This document shows, piece after piece, positions 22,893-32,917 of a stretch of 64,000 nt of DNA. Under the pieces are notes generated by a model that did no database searches, was not told where the DNA came from, and saw nothing but the letters and a program-made list of their open reading frames with translations. Source of the DNA: Lophium mytilinum (lineage: Eukaryota; Ascomycota; Dothideomycetes; Mytilinidiales; Mytilinidiaceae); the NCBI GenBank assembly GCA_010093605.1, contig MU004184.1, positions 1,259,897-1,323,896 on the forward strand. Reading direction: 5' to 3'. A program made the translations under genes and the position numbers. Every line of letters begins with the position of its first letter. Position 1 is the stretch's first letter.

Positions 22893-23774
22893 ATGGACAA
22901 TGTCCCAGGAAGCCCTCCACCCCCCTGCGAGCTTCAATCAGGTCAAATTACACCTCCGCTACCTCCTCCTTCGATTGAGATGGACAACCCCCTAGATCTC
23001 AACCCGTTCCCTCACGGTTACCAGGTCTTTGACTACCAAGCTCCGCCCCCGACACCGACACCGGAACCGGAGCAAGACGAAGACCCCTTCCCATCTCTAG
23101 AAGAATTCTGGCAAATGTTGGAGATACCTCGCGGCCCAACTCCTTTGCCGGCCTATTACCCGTTCGAGTTCAAGCCGCCAGAGTATGATACGCCGCCAGA
23201 TGAGCAAGTTCACCAAGGGTTTTGGTACTGCCACGAGTGCCACTTCACTGTGCCTAACAGCGTGCGCTCTGTATCCTCCCTAGGCATGTACTCTCAGGCG
23301 AGGTGTGCACGCTGCAACCACGTCGCCTGCCGCAAATGCATGTTCGACAACGCTCTGCAGCCCATCCCCTGGTCCGAAGCTCGAAAGTTCAAGTATCTCG
23401 AATTTAGCAAGGGCTCGCCATTCTTGGTGGTGTGCAGCCAGTGTGGCTTCATATGGGGGGCATCCGACGAGCAGGGAGGGCGTCGCCAGTGGGCGAAGAA
23501 CCTTTTGAAGAAAGGAGTCGTGAAGGTGATAGAAGGGATGTTCAGGACGCCTCCCGGAGGCTATAAGGTTGGTCCGGGCCTGATGGGGTGCGGCTGCAAA
23601 GGGATATTCGCAAACGATTGGGCTTGCTTCCGGGTTGTTGGAGATGGTCGCTTCGATCCGAATGCGACATCGATGCGGGTGTTGGAGATGGTCGCTTCGA
23701 TCCGAATGCGACATCGATGCGGGTGTTGGAAGTGTTGGAGAATAGAATGCCAGAAGGGGAGCGGGTCGCCTTAA
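22893..23774 (+). CDS. PPxY/cysteine-cluster family protein, copy 4, altered C-terminus
   Basis: 293 aa. Proline/acid-rich N-terminus, TPLPAYYPFEFKPPEYDTP (PPxY at 95-98), then C113-x2-C116, C138-x2-C141, C146-x2-C149 (CARCNHVACRKC), C181-x2-C184 (LVVCSQCGFIWGA) and GCGCKGIFANDWACFR. Closest relative is copy 5, with the same PLPAY-x2-FEFKPPEYDTP block and VHQG(F/V)WYC. The end is abnormal: a 44-bp tandem duplication (23637-23724) shifts the frame. The annotated protein therefore ends in an unrelated Arg/Cys-rich tail, while the family tail GRFDPNATSMRVLE plus MPEGERVALI is still encoded in another frame ending at 23779. Confidence 0.68.
   Translation: MDNVPGSPPPPCELQSGQITPPLPPPSIEMDNPLDLNPFPHGYQVFDYQAPPPTPTPEPEQDEDPFPSLEEFWQMLEIPRGPTPLPAYYPFEFKPPEYDTPPDEQVHQGFWYCHECHFTVPNSVRSVSSLGMYSQARCARCNHVACRKCMFDNALQPIPWSEARKFKYLEFSKGSPFLVVCSQCGFIWGASDEQGGRRQWAKNLLKKGVVKVIEGMFRTPPGGYKVGPGLMGCGCKGIFANDWACFRVVGDGRFDPNATSMRVLEMVASIRMRHRCGCWKCWRIECQKGSGSP
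23637..23730. repeat. 44-bp perfect tandem duplication inside copy 4
   Basis: Two identical 44-bp units (23637-23680 and 23681-23724, each starting GTTGGAGATGGTCGCTTCGA), followed by GTTGGA. The length is not a multiple of three, so it changes the reading frame at the end of the gene. Perfect identity points to a recent event. Confidence 0.92.
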
Positions 23775-24521
23775 TCTAGAGACTGATCAGGCGTTCAAGA
23801 CAATGGGGCTACTAAAAATTTGGACAATATAGGCTCCACAATCGCCAATATCAGGATGGAAAATGAGCAAGTCGCTTAGAGATGGATCTGGCGTTTATGA
23901 GGCATTCTGGAACGCGCTCATTGGAGGAGCTATATGGTTCCAGCCACGCCGTTGTACTGGGTGTTGATAAGTCTACCGGCTCTGTGATCTCGGTGTATGG
24001 GAAACATCCTGTAAGCTAGGAATTAATGACAAAGATGTTTTTTCGACAGTTGCGAGTCGGCAAGCAGCATTGCGGTGTTTTATTTATCTTGTTGCATATG
24101 AGACAAGCTAACCAGATGATCCTCCCTTGTTTGGGGCTCAGATATAGACTTGTTTCTTTCTACATTTAGCTCTAATACATACTTTTCGTTTTGAAACTCC
24201 ATGCCCGCCATTTCATATCTGTCTCTGCGCACTTGGCAACGATGAGCGCCACGCTCTCGCCGGCACCCCTAACATTGTTTTCAGTGTTCCCTCACACCAT
24301 TCAATGTATATGCACTACCTTCGCTATATATACATACCACTTCCATTGTCTGCATACTACATTCGCTGTGCGCCCACATCCGCGACTTTCATTGAATCAG
24401 AACGTCTCAAATTTCGCATTTTCCTATGCATAAATCTCCTAGAACCCGCAAATTTTCTTCTCCTCTCATCTTTCTCCAAACCAGCATCTGTATTCCACTA
24501 CTGTGAAAAACTCGCTTTTGG
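23775..24521. other. intergenic, promoter/leader of copy 5
   Basis: 747 bp. AT-rich; the last 80 bp carry the TTCTCCTCTCATCTTTCTCC leader motif shared with copy 3. No other gene recognised. Confidence 0.5.
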
Positions 24522-25415
24522 ATGAATACGACTTGGGACCCATCTCGCTTTATTCTCTCGAACCACATCACAGAGAACGTGGAAGAACACCACTCCTCCT
24601 TCTTTCCCATATTTGAAGGCGACGAAATGGAGACTCCGTCATCAACGCTAGAGGTAGGGTATGGCCTTGACCACAATCCGTCTGATCATGAACGATATGT
24701 TAACACTGACATAGTTCCACGATCAACACCTCCCCCGTACGCAGAGCAAGACGACTACCCTTTCCTAGAAGAACTTGCTCTACATCGACAGCAAGAACAA
24801 CCCCCATCCCGGCCAACTACGCCACTTCCAGCGTACGAACCATTTGAATTTAAGCCGCCCGAATACGATACCCCTTCAGGACATTACGTCCACCAGGGTG
24901 TGTGGTATTGCTGTAGGTGCCAGCTCTCCGTAGGCAACAGCCTCCGCGAAACTGAACTTGGTCTTTACGACTACGCAACTTGCGGCTGCGGTCACCGATC
25001 GTGCTCATCATGCATCTGGGATAAAACCGCATTCCAACCCGTTCCCTGGCATATTGCTAAGAAGATCAAGGGTCTCGGCTTCAGCCGTGGGATGCCATAC
25101 GTGGTCATTTGTCCACGTTGTACATTTTTCTGCGGTGCACATTTTTTGCAGCCGCCAATGAGCCGACGCTCACGTCTCAAGAAGGCTGTGCTAGAGGGGC
25201 TTCTGCCGGTATACAATTGGGCATATTACCGGCCGGCCTGGGGGAGGAATCTTCCTTCACGGTATAGGGCGTGTAAGTGCGGCGTAAGATTCACGCACGA
25301 GTGGTTGTGCTTCCGCAATCCGGAAGGCCGGTTCGATCCGGTGGGTACTTCACTGCGCGTCCTAGAGATCTTGGAAGATGGTATGCCTGAGGGGGAGCGG
25401 GTTGCCTTGCTTTGA
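24522..25415 (+). CDS. PPxY/cysteine-cluster family protein, copy 5
   Basis: 297 aa, single exon and intact. Two PPxY motifs: STPPPYAEQ (70-73) and FKPPEYDTP (112-115). The cluster reads WYCCRC (C130-x2-C133), CGCGHRSCSSC (C154, C156, C161, C164; the second pair here is C-x-C), C197-x2-C200 in VVICPRCTFFCGAH and ACKCGVRFTHEWLCFR. The conserved tail GRFDPVGTSLRVLEILEDG then MPEGERVALL ends the protein. Highest similarity is to copy 4, so these two look like the latest duplication. No signal peptide or membrane helix. Role unknown; zinc-binding adaptor is inferred. Confidence 0.74.
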   Translation: MNTTWDPSRFILSNHITENVEEHHSSFFPIFEGDEMETPSSTLEVGYGLDHNPSDHERYVNTDIVPRSTPPPYAEQDDYPFLEELALHRQQEQPPSRPTTPLPAYEPFEFKPPEYDTPSGHYVHQGVWYCCRCQLSVGNSLRETELGLYDYATCGCGHRSCSSCIWDKTAFQPVPWHIAKKIKGLGFSRGMPYVVICPRCTFFCGAHFLQPPMSRRSRLKKAVLEGLLPVYNWAYYRPAWGRNLPSRYRACKCGVRFTHEWLCFRNPEGRFDPVGTSLRVLEILEDGMPEGERVALL

Positions 25416-26047
25416 ATGTCGAGCCGGCATTAAAAGTCAACGAGCGAGAAGACAACCAGCTTTTGAATTACCAAAAAGAGTGAGACAAACGGCGGCTTCG
25501 GACCGCAGAAGAAGAGATCTGTGTAGCAGCATGTTAATTATAGCGTTTAAATCAGGACTTTGTAATCTTTACTGAGATTGTGAGAAAATGAATGTGAACA
25601 CTGTTAGGCGAAATGAGTAGTTTTTCAGTTCATGAATCGACACGATTCGAGATGGTGCAAGTGTACTGCTTTGCCCAATAAGGCTTTGGTTTCCAAAATA
25701 TATTTATTATGTGCTTTTGAATATGAGGGACCGTGAGTTGTTCATGAGCGACTAGCCCTGAAACCAGATATTCATCCATCAATACTTTGCCGAAGGATAT
25801 CATACCACTGCTTTAATTTTAGGAGTGAACCAAAGAGGGTGGTGTTGGTACCTTGCGGACTTTACGACATGTGCGTGACCAAATCTCGAGATCGAAAGGA
25901 GCGCTTCGCCTATAAGATTCCCTAGCTTGGGCCGATAATGTTCTCGCAGGGAGAAGTCCGACGAATGATTGGACAAGAGCAGGAACATAGCGAAGGGCAG
26001 TCGAGCCTAACCACATAGCTGAGGCACTCCACCCCATTTCCGTCCAT
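25416..26047. other. intergenic between copy 5 and a minus-strand orphan gene
   Basis: 632 bp between convergent genes. A minus frame at 25819-26235 overlaps the orphan gene in another frame and has no recognisable domain; it is left out. Confidence 0.45.
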
Positions 26048-26994
26048 CTAGACAAACACACACCCGGGCTGGAACCGCCGAACCATAGCTTCATCGGTAT
26101 TGGATCTAGGTTGCACATGCGGCTGCTGAAAGCGTCGAATAACACGCTCGACATCCTTAGGCTGAAGGCCATATGAATCCTCCTCTTTGGCCTGCGAACA
26201 CAGCCGTGTGACCATCTCCCCCTGCAACGTATCAACGATGACCTTCAGGTCTTTCCCCACATTGTCACCAAACAATCGAGCAAGTAACCACAGTAAGGAG
26301 TCATTCCAGTTCTGTACGTTTTTGTCCGGTTGCGGTGATTCATAGGGATATAGCCGAGTGTGAATGTCAGAGTTCAAGGTCGTAGGCCACATGGAGAAAG
26401 GTAGGATGCTGGTAACCATTTTGCCGTCCAGAGCCGTCCATATGCTTTGGATATACTGGCGACGGCGGGCTTTTCTTGACTGGGAAAGCTGGTCCCAAGG
26501 AAGGTTCACGGGGTCCTCTGGTCCGGGTTCCGTCAGAGAACTCCGTCGACTCTGAACAGAGAGGCTGGGGGTGGAAGTCACGTGCCATTGCTCTAGTGGA
26601 GGTTCACGCGTACGTCCGTGCTCGAGTGGGCGTGGCAGACAGTTCAATAGAGGTGACCGTATAACCTCAGTTGGCATGGGACTCGAAAGGAGCGGGCTTG
26701 GATATGGGACTGCGTTGCTCTGGTATGATAGGACATCCTTGATTGATGGTAGCTCGTTTGCCTTAGGAGTTGGGCAAGTGGGACCTTGGCCTAGGGGAAG
26801 TGTTAATTCAGAAGCTCGAAGAGGTACAAACAAAGATGCTTACTAATAGCATCGAGTAGTTTTGGCTCCTGAGGGCCGAACCAATGAGGATCCGGGTCGG
26901 GAGAGGTCATGTAACCCGTGTGATACATATCGTTATAATAGTTGGCTAAAGACGTATATATATCACCTGTAACCGTCTCAAATCGACCTCGAGT
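26048..26994 (-). CDS. hypothetical protein, 5' end uncertain
   Basis: Two exons are supported: 26844-26994 or further upstream, and 26048-26790, with a 53-nt intron (GTAAGC...CCCTAG) that joins EPKLLDAIS to QGPTCPTPKANELPSI in frame. The upstream exon reads TGDIYTSLANYYNDMYHTG and PDPDPHWFGPQEPKLLDAI. A TCTCAG acceptor-like site at about 26995 suggests one more 5' exon, because no in-frame ATG opens this exon convincingly. The rest is Pro/Ser-rich, then a folded-looking segment (WNDSLLWLLARLFGDNVGKD). No family recognised. Confidence 0.45.
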
Positions 26995-27748
26995 CTGAGA
27001 GACGACAGAAAAGTTGAGACAGAAAGGACTTGACAAGCCACGGAGGGGAATCGGCTTGTTTTTACATAGTGCCCCCGAAACGCAAGTTCCCGTGAGCGGC
27101 AAGTTGAGGTTACACGTAACATGTATCTAGCCAGTTAATCTACAGGCTCAAGTTTCGGAGTCATGCATGGACATGGATAGACCTAAATTCTTGCCGAAAA
27201 ACAAAATAATGTGGCGTACATATCGGACGCGCGAAGTTTGTTTGCCTGATTGCTCGACTTAAGTCGAGCGGAGCCTCTCCCGAATCACGCATAGACTACG
27301 CCCCCCCACAGGCGTCGTACGACGCACAATCTTCAGTGGGAGCAGGGGCAGCGGGTGCGGGACTCGGGACGGTTCTGGCCGTTCCGAGCAAGATCTCATT
27401 GGTGAAATAGCTTGTCGTTATGCTGTGTCTCCTTGGTTAAAACCCGCCCGGGTATAACCAAATGGTACGTGCGACGAAGTCTGCATGGTAGGCGCGTTTG
27501 GATTGCATCGCAGTCGCGTTTGGCTTGTGACAAAAGTCGCATTTGGATGGTAGAGCGCCTTGGAGTTGCCGAAGAAGCTCAAGTGCTAGCAATCGCTCTC
27601 GAAGTTCACTCTTGGCGCATGGCGCATGATCGAGCTGTCGACGGGTAGATTGTGATTTAATTTGCGCGATTGATTCCCAGAACGTCTGATGTGTGCTTGT
27701 GTATGACCGCCACCGTGGGTCTCTTCAAAACTTCTGTCGAATGTCTCT
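26995..27748. other. intergenic
   Basis: About 750 bp. 27480-27570 has three loose copies of a GTCGCGTTTGG-like word spaced about 25-30 bp. Otherwise nothing recognised apart from the 3' flank of the permease. Confidence 0.45.
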
Positions 27749-29844
27749 TTACTGCCACATGACCTTGATCTTGTTAACGATCCCTCCGGGGAGCTCCCTC
27801 TCTGGCTCTTCCTCTGCAAGAACCTGCTCCATGCCCGTGTGTAGGTCGACCTCCTCTGGAGGATGTGCCCATGGGTCGTTCCGTGCATAGATCCTATGAC
27901 CGAAGTAAATGCACAGGAAAATGGGGATACCGATATAAGCAGTCAAAAAGCTGCTCGCGTTCCAGTTCTGAGGCCAGAAAACATTGAAGCCGTTGATAAG
28001 AGTGAGGAAGACGAAGCCCACGATCGCAACCCAGGAGCCCCATGGTTGCAAAAAGGAATGATAGGGCAGGTCTGTTATGTTCTGCACTTTGCATGCCTTG
28101 CGGAAACGGAGATAGACAATGCCGCAGCAGATCCACGAGATGAATCCGGATGTGTTCGTCAGGTTGACGAACCAATTAAAGACCACGGCTCCAGAAGATG
28201 CCACGTTGAGGTAGGCAAGGGCGCAAAAGAGAGAGGACGCAGCTACGGCACGGTATGGTACCCCCTTTTTGGTGCACGCTTTGAAAAAGGCTGGTGCGTT
28301 GCCGGAAAGGGCAAGAGAGTAAAGGGACCGAGACGAGAGGTAGAGAAACGAGTTCCCTGACGACCAGCCCGAAAGGATAATGCCACCATTGATGATGCTG
28401 TCCAAAATGGGAATCCCGGCATTTCTAATGCCAATGGCGAAGGCGGAAGATCCGGCACCGGCACCACCACTGGTGAGCTGTGTGTCGTTAGATGGACAGA
28501 TAACGGAAATCGACAACACACAACCAATGTAGAAGAAGATAAGACGGTAGAAGTATCGACGAGCTGCGATGGGTAAGTTGCGTCTCGGCGATTTCATCTC
28601 ACCTCCAGTTACTACAAGTAGTTCGGGAGCAAAGGTAAAAGGGAACGCAGACAAAACGAGCGTACTAAGCAATGCGAGGAAACGACCCCTGTCCCCGCCT
28701 GCTAAGTATGTGTTTGCTGCTCCGGGATGTTTCCAGTAGCGGAAGCCTAAGCGGTCATGCTTCGGACCACCTCCCCAGAAAAGTATGAACGACATAAGGA
28801 TTAATCCCTAGAATTCACCGAGTTAGTAACCTTGGTTTGAGTATAGGGGGAGTCTAATCAGGGAAGATTGTGTTCGCTGGCATGACGGGTTGAGCACTCA
28901 CCATCATCATCACGACCTTGACAGAGGCAAACCAAAATTCGGTCTCTCCATAAAACCCAACGGGTAAGAAATTTAGTCCTACAATCACGACTATCATAAC
29001 TTAAAGTGGTAACATAAATGTTAGCGGGGTTTCGAGAAGAAGGGAGTGTGGATTGGGACGGATACTAAGTCCTCTAGTTTTGGTTGTCCTTGAGTACCAC
29101 TTGAAACGTGTTTTAAACACCATTTCAGCTTTGAGTTGGTGCTCAAGCGACTAAAATGTGTGCTCAAAAGCGACGTAAATGGGTGTTCGAACACGACATG
29201 AGTCGTTTTACAACACAGTCCCAGGAAAAGTGTTACCAGAGGACTCTGGTATGTGTAATAAGACCTTACGTACTGGAAATCCAAACTGCGATGTTTACAT
29301 CGGAGTGCCAATAGTCAATGACCAGTCCAGAGGCGGTGATTTCGTACGGGACCAAAATGCCGAGGGAGTAAAAGTACAGCCAGCCCATAGCAAAGCCCAA
29401 GGAGCGAGAGACATAGCGGTATCCGAACAGGTTCATTGAGGAGCCCGGAGTGGGTAGGTACGCAGCGACTTCGGTGATGGCAGTCACCACACAGAACACA
29501 AGGAAGCTCATCAAGATATAAGAACCAAGAATGAACGCTGGACCACCCCTGGCGAGCGTTTGACCGGATCCAACGAACAAACCAGTTCCAATTGTGCCGC
29601 CAAGCGCGATCATCTGAGCATGTCTATGAGGCAATGTTAGCATTTGATTCCAATTGGAAGTGGATGGAGTAAGTTCCTGCGCCTACCTAGATTTCAGTCC
29701 ACGCTGGGTACTCTCGAATCTCTCATCGAAGATCTCTCCAGCAAGAATCTCGGGGTTGACGACCGAGCTCTTCCTCCGAGTAGGCTCAGAGGTCCCAACG
29801 CCATAATCAGGACTCTTCTCGTCAATGATTTCAGGCTTCCCCAT
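27749..29844 (-). CDS. Amino-acid permease, yeast amino-acid transporter (YAT/AAT) family
   Basis: Proton-coupled plasma-membrane uptake of amino acids. Exons 29687-29844, 29274-29623, 28902-28999, 27749-28807 give 554 aa with about 12 predicted membrane segments. The cytosolic N-tail ends in KSRHAQMIALGGTIGTGLF, the conserved TM1 motif, followed by GPAFILGSYILMSFLV. Later blocks are EVAAYLPTPGSSMNLFGYRY, PVGFYGETEFWFASVKV, TGGEMKSPRRNLPIAARR and the C-tail with DPWAHPPEEVDL. The GGE...PRRN block and HPGAANTYLAGGDRGRF resemble Dip5-type dicarboxylic amino-acid permeases, but specificity cannot be fixed from sequence. Intron 2 is 274 nt, far longer than the others. Confidence 0.88.
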
Positions 29845-32338
29845 GGTGGGCAGACGGCTGAGAAAGAAAGATTTGAATGAGGTTGCGAGGAAAGATCACC
29901 GTCGACTTGACAGGGCCGGAAGCTGGGTGAACACGGCAGCTTATGTAGTGTACCGTAGCACGTGCCCAACAACTTACTGTCCAGTGAAGGGTGAGAGATG
30001 CTCGGCTGGCAACCAGGAAGAGGTGTTGCCCGCAGCTCCCCATGCGCAGTCCTTCATGAATCTGACCACCTGGCGGATGCAACCAAGCCCACGCAGAATC
30101 ATGCAGTCGAGATAAGGGCAGACGTAGCCGGTGATACTTTTGCTGGGGAGCTGGGTTAGCGGGCGATAAAGCCAGGATCGAATGCCCAGATGGACAATGA
30201 TGTGCGAAACGGCGTCGAACCGGCCCTGCACTGGCATGCACATTGATACGGCCCGCTTGGCTGGGGCAAGAGCTAAGTAATTCGCGGCCTGGTCAAAGTC
30301 GCCACAGAGTGGGATGAGGGGATTGAGGCGTGCTGACGGGGTGTTGGAGGATCGGGGCTGCATATGCGCGTTGCGCGCAGCCTTCTCCGCCTCTGGTAAT
30401 GACAGCTTGACGATGGAGATGTCCGCTCTGAAATCTCTGGTGCACCCAGACTGAATTTCGAGCGCGTGGTGGTGTGGTGGCATAGGTGGTGCGTATAGTT
30501 TCAATGGAGTGTTTGTCCCACGTCAATGGCTGCTGGGCTGACAGCTTCGGTGGTGGTGGTTGGTTTGAAGGCGACACAGGCGATCTCCCCACTCTGGAAA
30601 TCCTCCGGTGACGACGACCTTCTTATCAACACCAATTGCAAGGGCTTGTGATATCAGCCACTGTAATTTACGAGCGTATATAGGCATCAAGTCCTACGAT
30701 CTAAGCCTTTAGCGCAGATAGACCTATCATGGCCCGAGCTGAAGATAATATCTAATGGCGCCTGAATTAGTGAACGTCGCCAGTGAATCGGTGTTCATGC
30801 ACCACCACAGCCGCATCCCAATCTAGGTCCGCGTCATTTAGCACAGTGCGTACTCAACCCCGAGAGCATGTCTAGGGTCTTGAACTTGTCGCATTGAAAC
30901 AACAATAGAGAGAACAGAACGGATGTTTGCAGCATTAAGTCAAGACCAGGAGAAAATCCGCGAGATCGAATAGCCATTCACGGTGGAAAAACCCGCGGTG
31001 CTAATCGCGCAACAGGACTAATGCTAATGACGAACATGTTTCTAGAAGCTCGGGAGAAGGCATGGGGTGCATCCGCCGGAGCCACAACACGAGCATGACT
31101 GCAGGGGACGGGCCTGCGATCGGGAAGGATTGGTTTAAGGATTGGTTTCACGACCTGTGGACCCAGTGCTTGTGCTTGTGCTTAGAACCTGCCGGGTGCT
31201 TTTTGAGTTCTTCTCCGACTACTACAGAATGCCGCTCTGGGACATGAGGGGAGAGGTATGTACAATCAGTTGCAGCATGCTTGTTGACCTCGGATGGGTT
31301 ATCTCGCGATCCTGATAATTTCGATGGTGGCGTGGTCCATCATCGTGTGAGGCGGTTGGCCACCAAAGTGAGAGCGTGGGGTAGACCCTGTGGCATGTAC
31401 CTGAGGCCCTGTCTGTGGAACGATAAATACCTCAATGCTAGGGGCCTGTTGCTACACGGACAACGGTGAGTACTAGCGACAATATGCTCAGATCTTGGGT
31501 TTTATGCTGTTACAAAGGAGTGCAAAGACTCCGACACGTTGGTTCGAGCCTTTAAACTGCATTGATTTGATTTCATAGATCTAGATTGGTAGGGCTCGAC
31601 CCTGATCCTTGAGTTTCGAATGACTGTCCAGTCGGGAAGCAAGATATCTTCAGGGATTGCGATGACACGCGGAACGATACTATCCTTCTAGTATTGTGCG
31701 AGCGCATTTCGCCTTCGGCAGAATCATGTCGGAAATGTTGTCGGCTAATTTATGAGCGCTGGAAGGGAGAATTGAGAAAGGGTGTGGCGCTAGATAGAAA
31801 ATGGACAGTGCTGCGCCACGTCTTGTCAGATTTGCTGCCTGAGGCACCCATGTGTTCTTGATAAACTCGGAGTGAGCTAAGCCGAGGCAGATTCGCGAGT
31901 ATGAAGTGGGGTACTTTAGAATTGAATTGGAAATGCTAGATTTAATTTCCAGAGGCAAAATGCCGGTGAAACTTTGGAGAAAGGGTATTGTAGAATCTGC
32001 CTGTGAATTGAGAGGCAGTGAAATGAGAACAGGTAAAGAAATTGGTTCCGATGATAAACAGAATTCCAAGGGATGATAATTCCTGTATCGACAGCATAAG
32101 TTTGAGAGAGCTAAGACAGAGATAATGCTCATGAATTCGTGATTCATTCATGAAAAAACAGATGCAAAGCAAGCATACCCACCCAATGACCATTGCAAAA
32201 TTGTAGCACTGCAAGCCGCCCGCAATCATTTCATACAACAAGAATCGCTCAGAAAACCAACAACTCCTATCCAATGCACCGTAATACATGCAAACCTTCC
32301 GAAGATTATAACCTTCAGCCTTGAGTCTATCCGCCTAT
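29845..32338. other. long upstream region of the permease
   Basis: 2.5 kb with no supportable gene. GATAA cores (possible AreA-type GATA-factor sites) lie at 30111-30115, 30165-30169 and 30744-30748 on the plus strand and at about 30623 on the minus strand, fitting nitrogen control of an amino-acid permease. 31000-32338 has only unconvincing frames. Confidence 0.45.
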
Positions 32339-32917
32339 TCAGCCTTTGATTCCCAGCCTCTCTTTGACCATAGGCAAGAATTCCTCATACGTGTCCAGGA
32401 GCGGAAACCCATATGCCTTCGCCATCACCTGCACATTGCCCTTGCGCCAGAACGCCCTCGGGCAGCACACGATCAACTTGCCGCTCGTCGCAAACAGTCC
32501 AAGCTCGAGCAGGCTGATAGGACTGACGGTGTTTTCGTCCAAGTACATCGCGATCACGGTCGCCTTGTTCATCGCCTCCAGCTCCCATTCCACTTGCCCG
32601 CGGAACGTAGGGTCGCTGATGTCCGAGACGGTGTTCGGGTCCCAGTTGCCGCATCGCGGGTTGAGCACCGTTACAGGAGCAGGCTTTAGGTGGTCGGTCA
32701 TATTGCTCTGCCACTCAACGGCCTTGCCCATCTCGATGCTACCGGCGAGGAAGACAGACGGCTGCTCCTTCATCAATAGGGGATTTTGTGCGATGATGGT
32801 CTGGAAGTCGGCATGGGGTTTGCTATTGGAGGGCGCCTGGGGAAGAGTGATCTCGACCTTCTCTCGCAGCCATGGCGGAGGAAGGTTGTGGATGTTCTTG
32901 CTGTCTGTAGCGGACAT
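32339..32917 (-). CDS. Nucleoside 2-deoxyribosyltransferase-like protein
   Basis: 192 aa from MSATDSKNIHNLPPPWLREK. Family blocks are SVFLAGSIEMGKAVEWQ, VLNPRCGNWDPNT, GQVEWELEAMNKATVIAMYL, SPISLLELGLFATSGK and CPRAFWRKGNVQVMAK. This matches the nucleoside 2-deoxyribosyltransferase-like Pfam group, a Rossmann-like fold that cleaves N-glycosidic bonds in related enzymes. The Glu of LLELGL sits where the catalytic or substrate-binding Glu is expected. The frame stays open upstream for 120 more codons (to 33298), but that part is unlike the family. A fungal SLATT gene lies 1.6 kb away on the same strand. The actual substrate is unknown. Confidence 0.8.
   Translation of the reverse strand: MSATDSKNIHNLPPPWLREKVEITLPQAPSNSKPHADFQTIIAQNPLLMKEQPSVFLAGSIEMGKAVEWQSNMTDHLKPAPVTVLNPRCGNWDPNTVSDISDPTFRGQVEWELEAMNKATVIAMYLDENTVSPISLLELGLFATSGKLIVCCPRAFWRKGNVQVMAKAYGFPLLDTYEEFLPMVKERLGIKG

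Noticed and set aside
29974-30504. 176-codon minus-strand frame upstream of the permease
   Set aside because: Opens with TTG, lies in the permease promoter, and has no domain or coding-like composition.
31530-31560. GGTTCGAGCC resembling a tRNA T-arm
   Set aside because: The flanking bases do not form the T stem, and no matching acceptor, D or anticodon arms lie upstream.
31680-32289. Two overlapping hydrophobic minus-strand frames (31680-32147, 31942-32289)
   Set aside because: AT-rich translation artefacts in different frames; no splice logic connects them and no family is recognisable.
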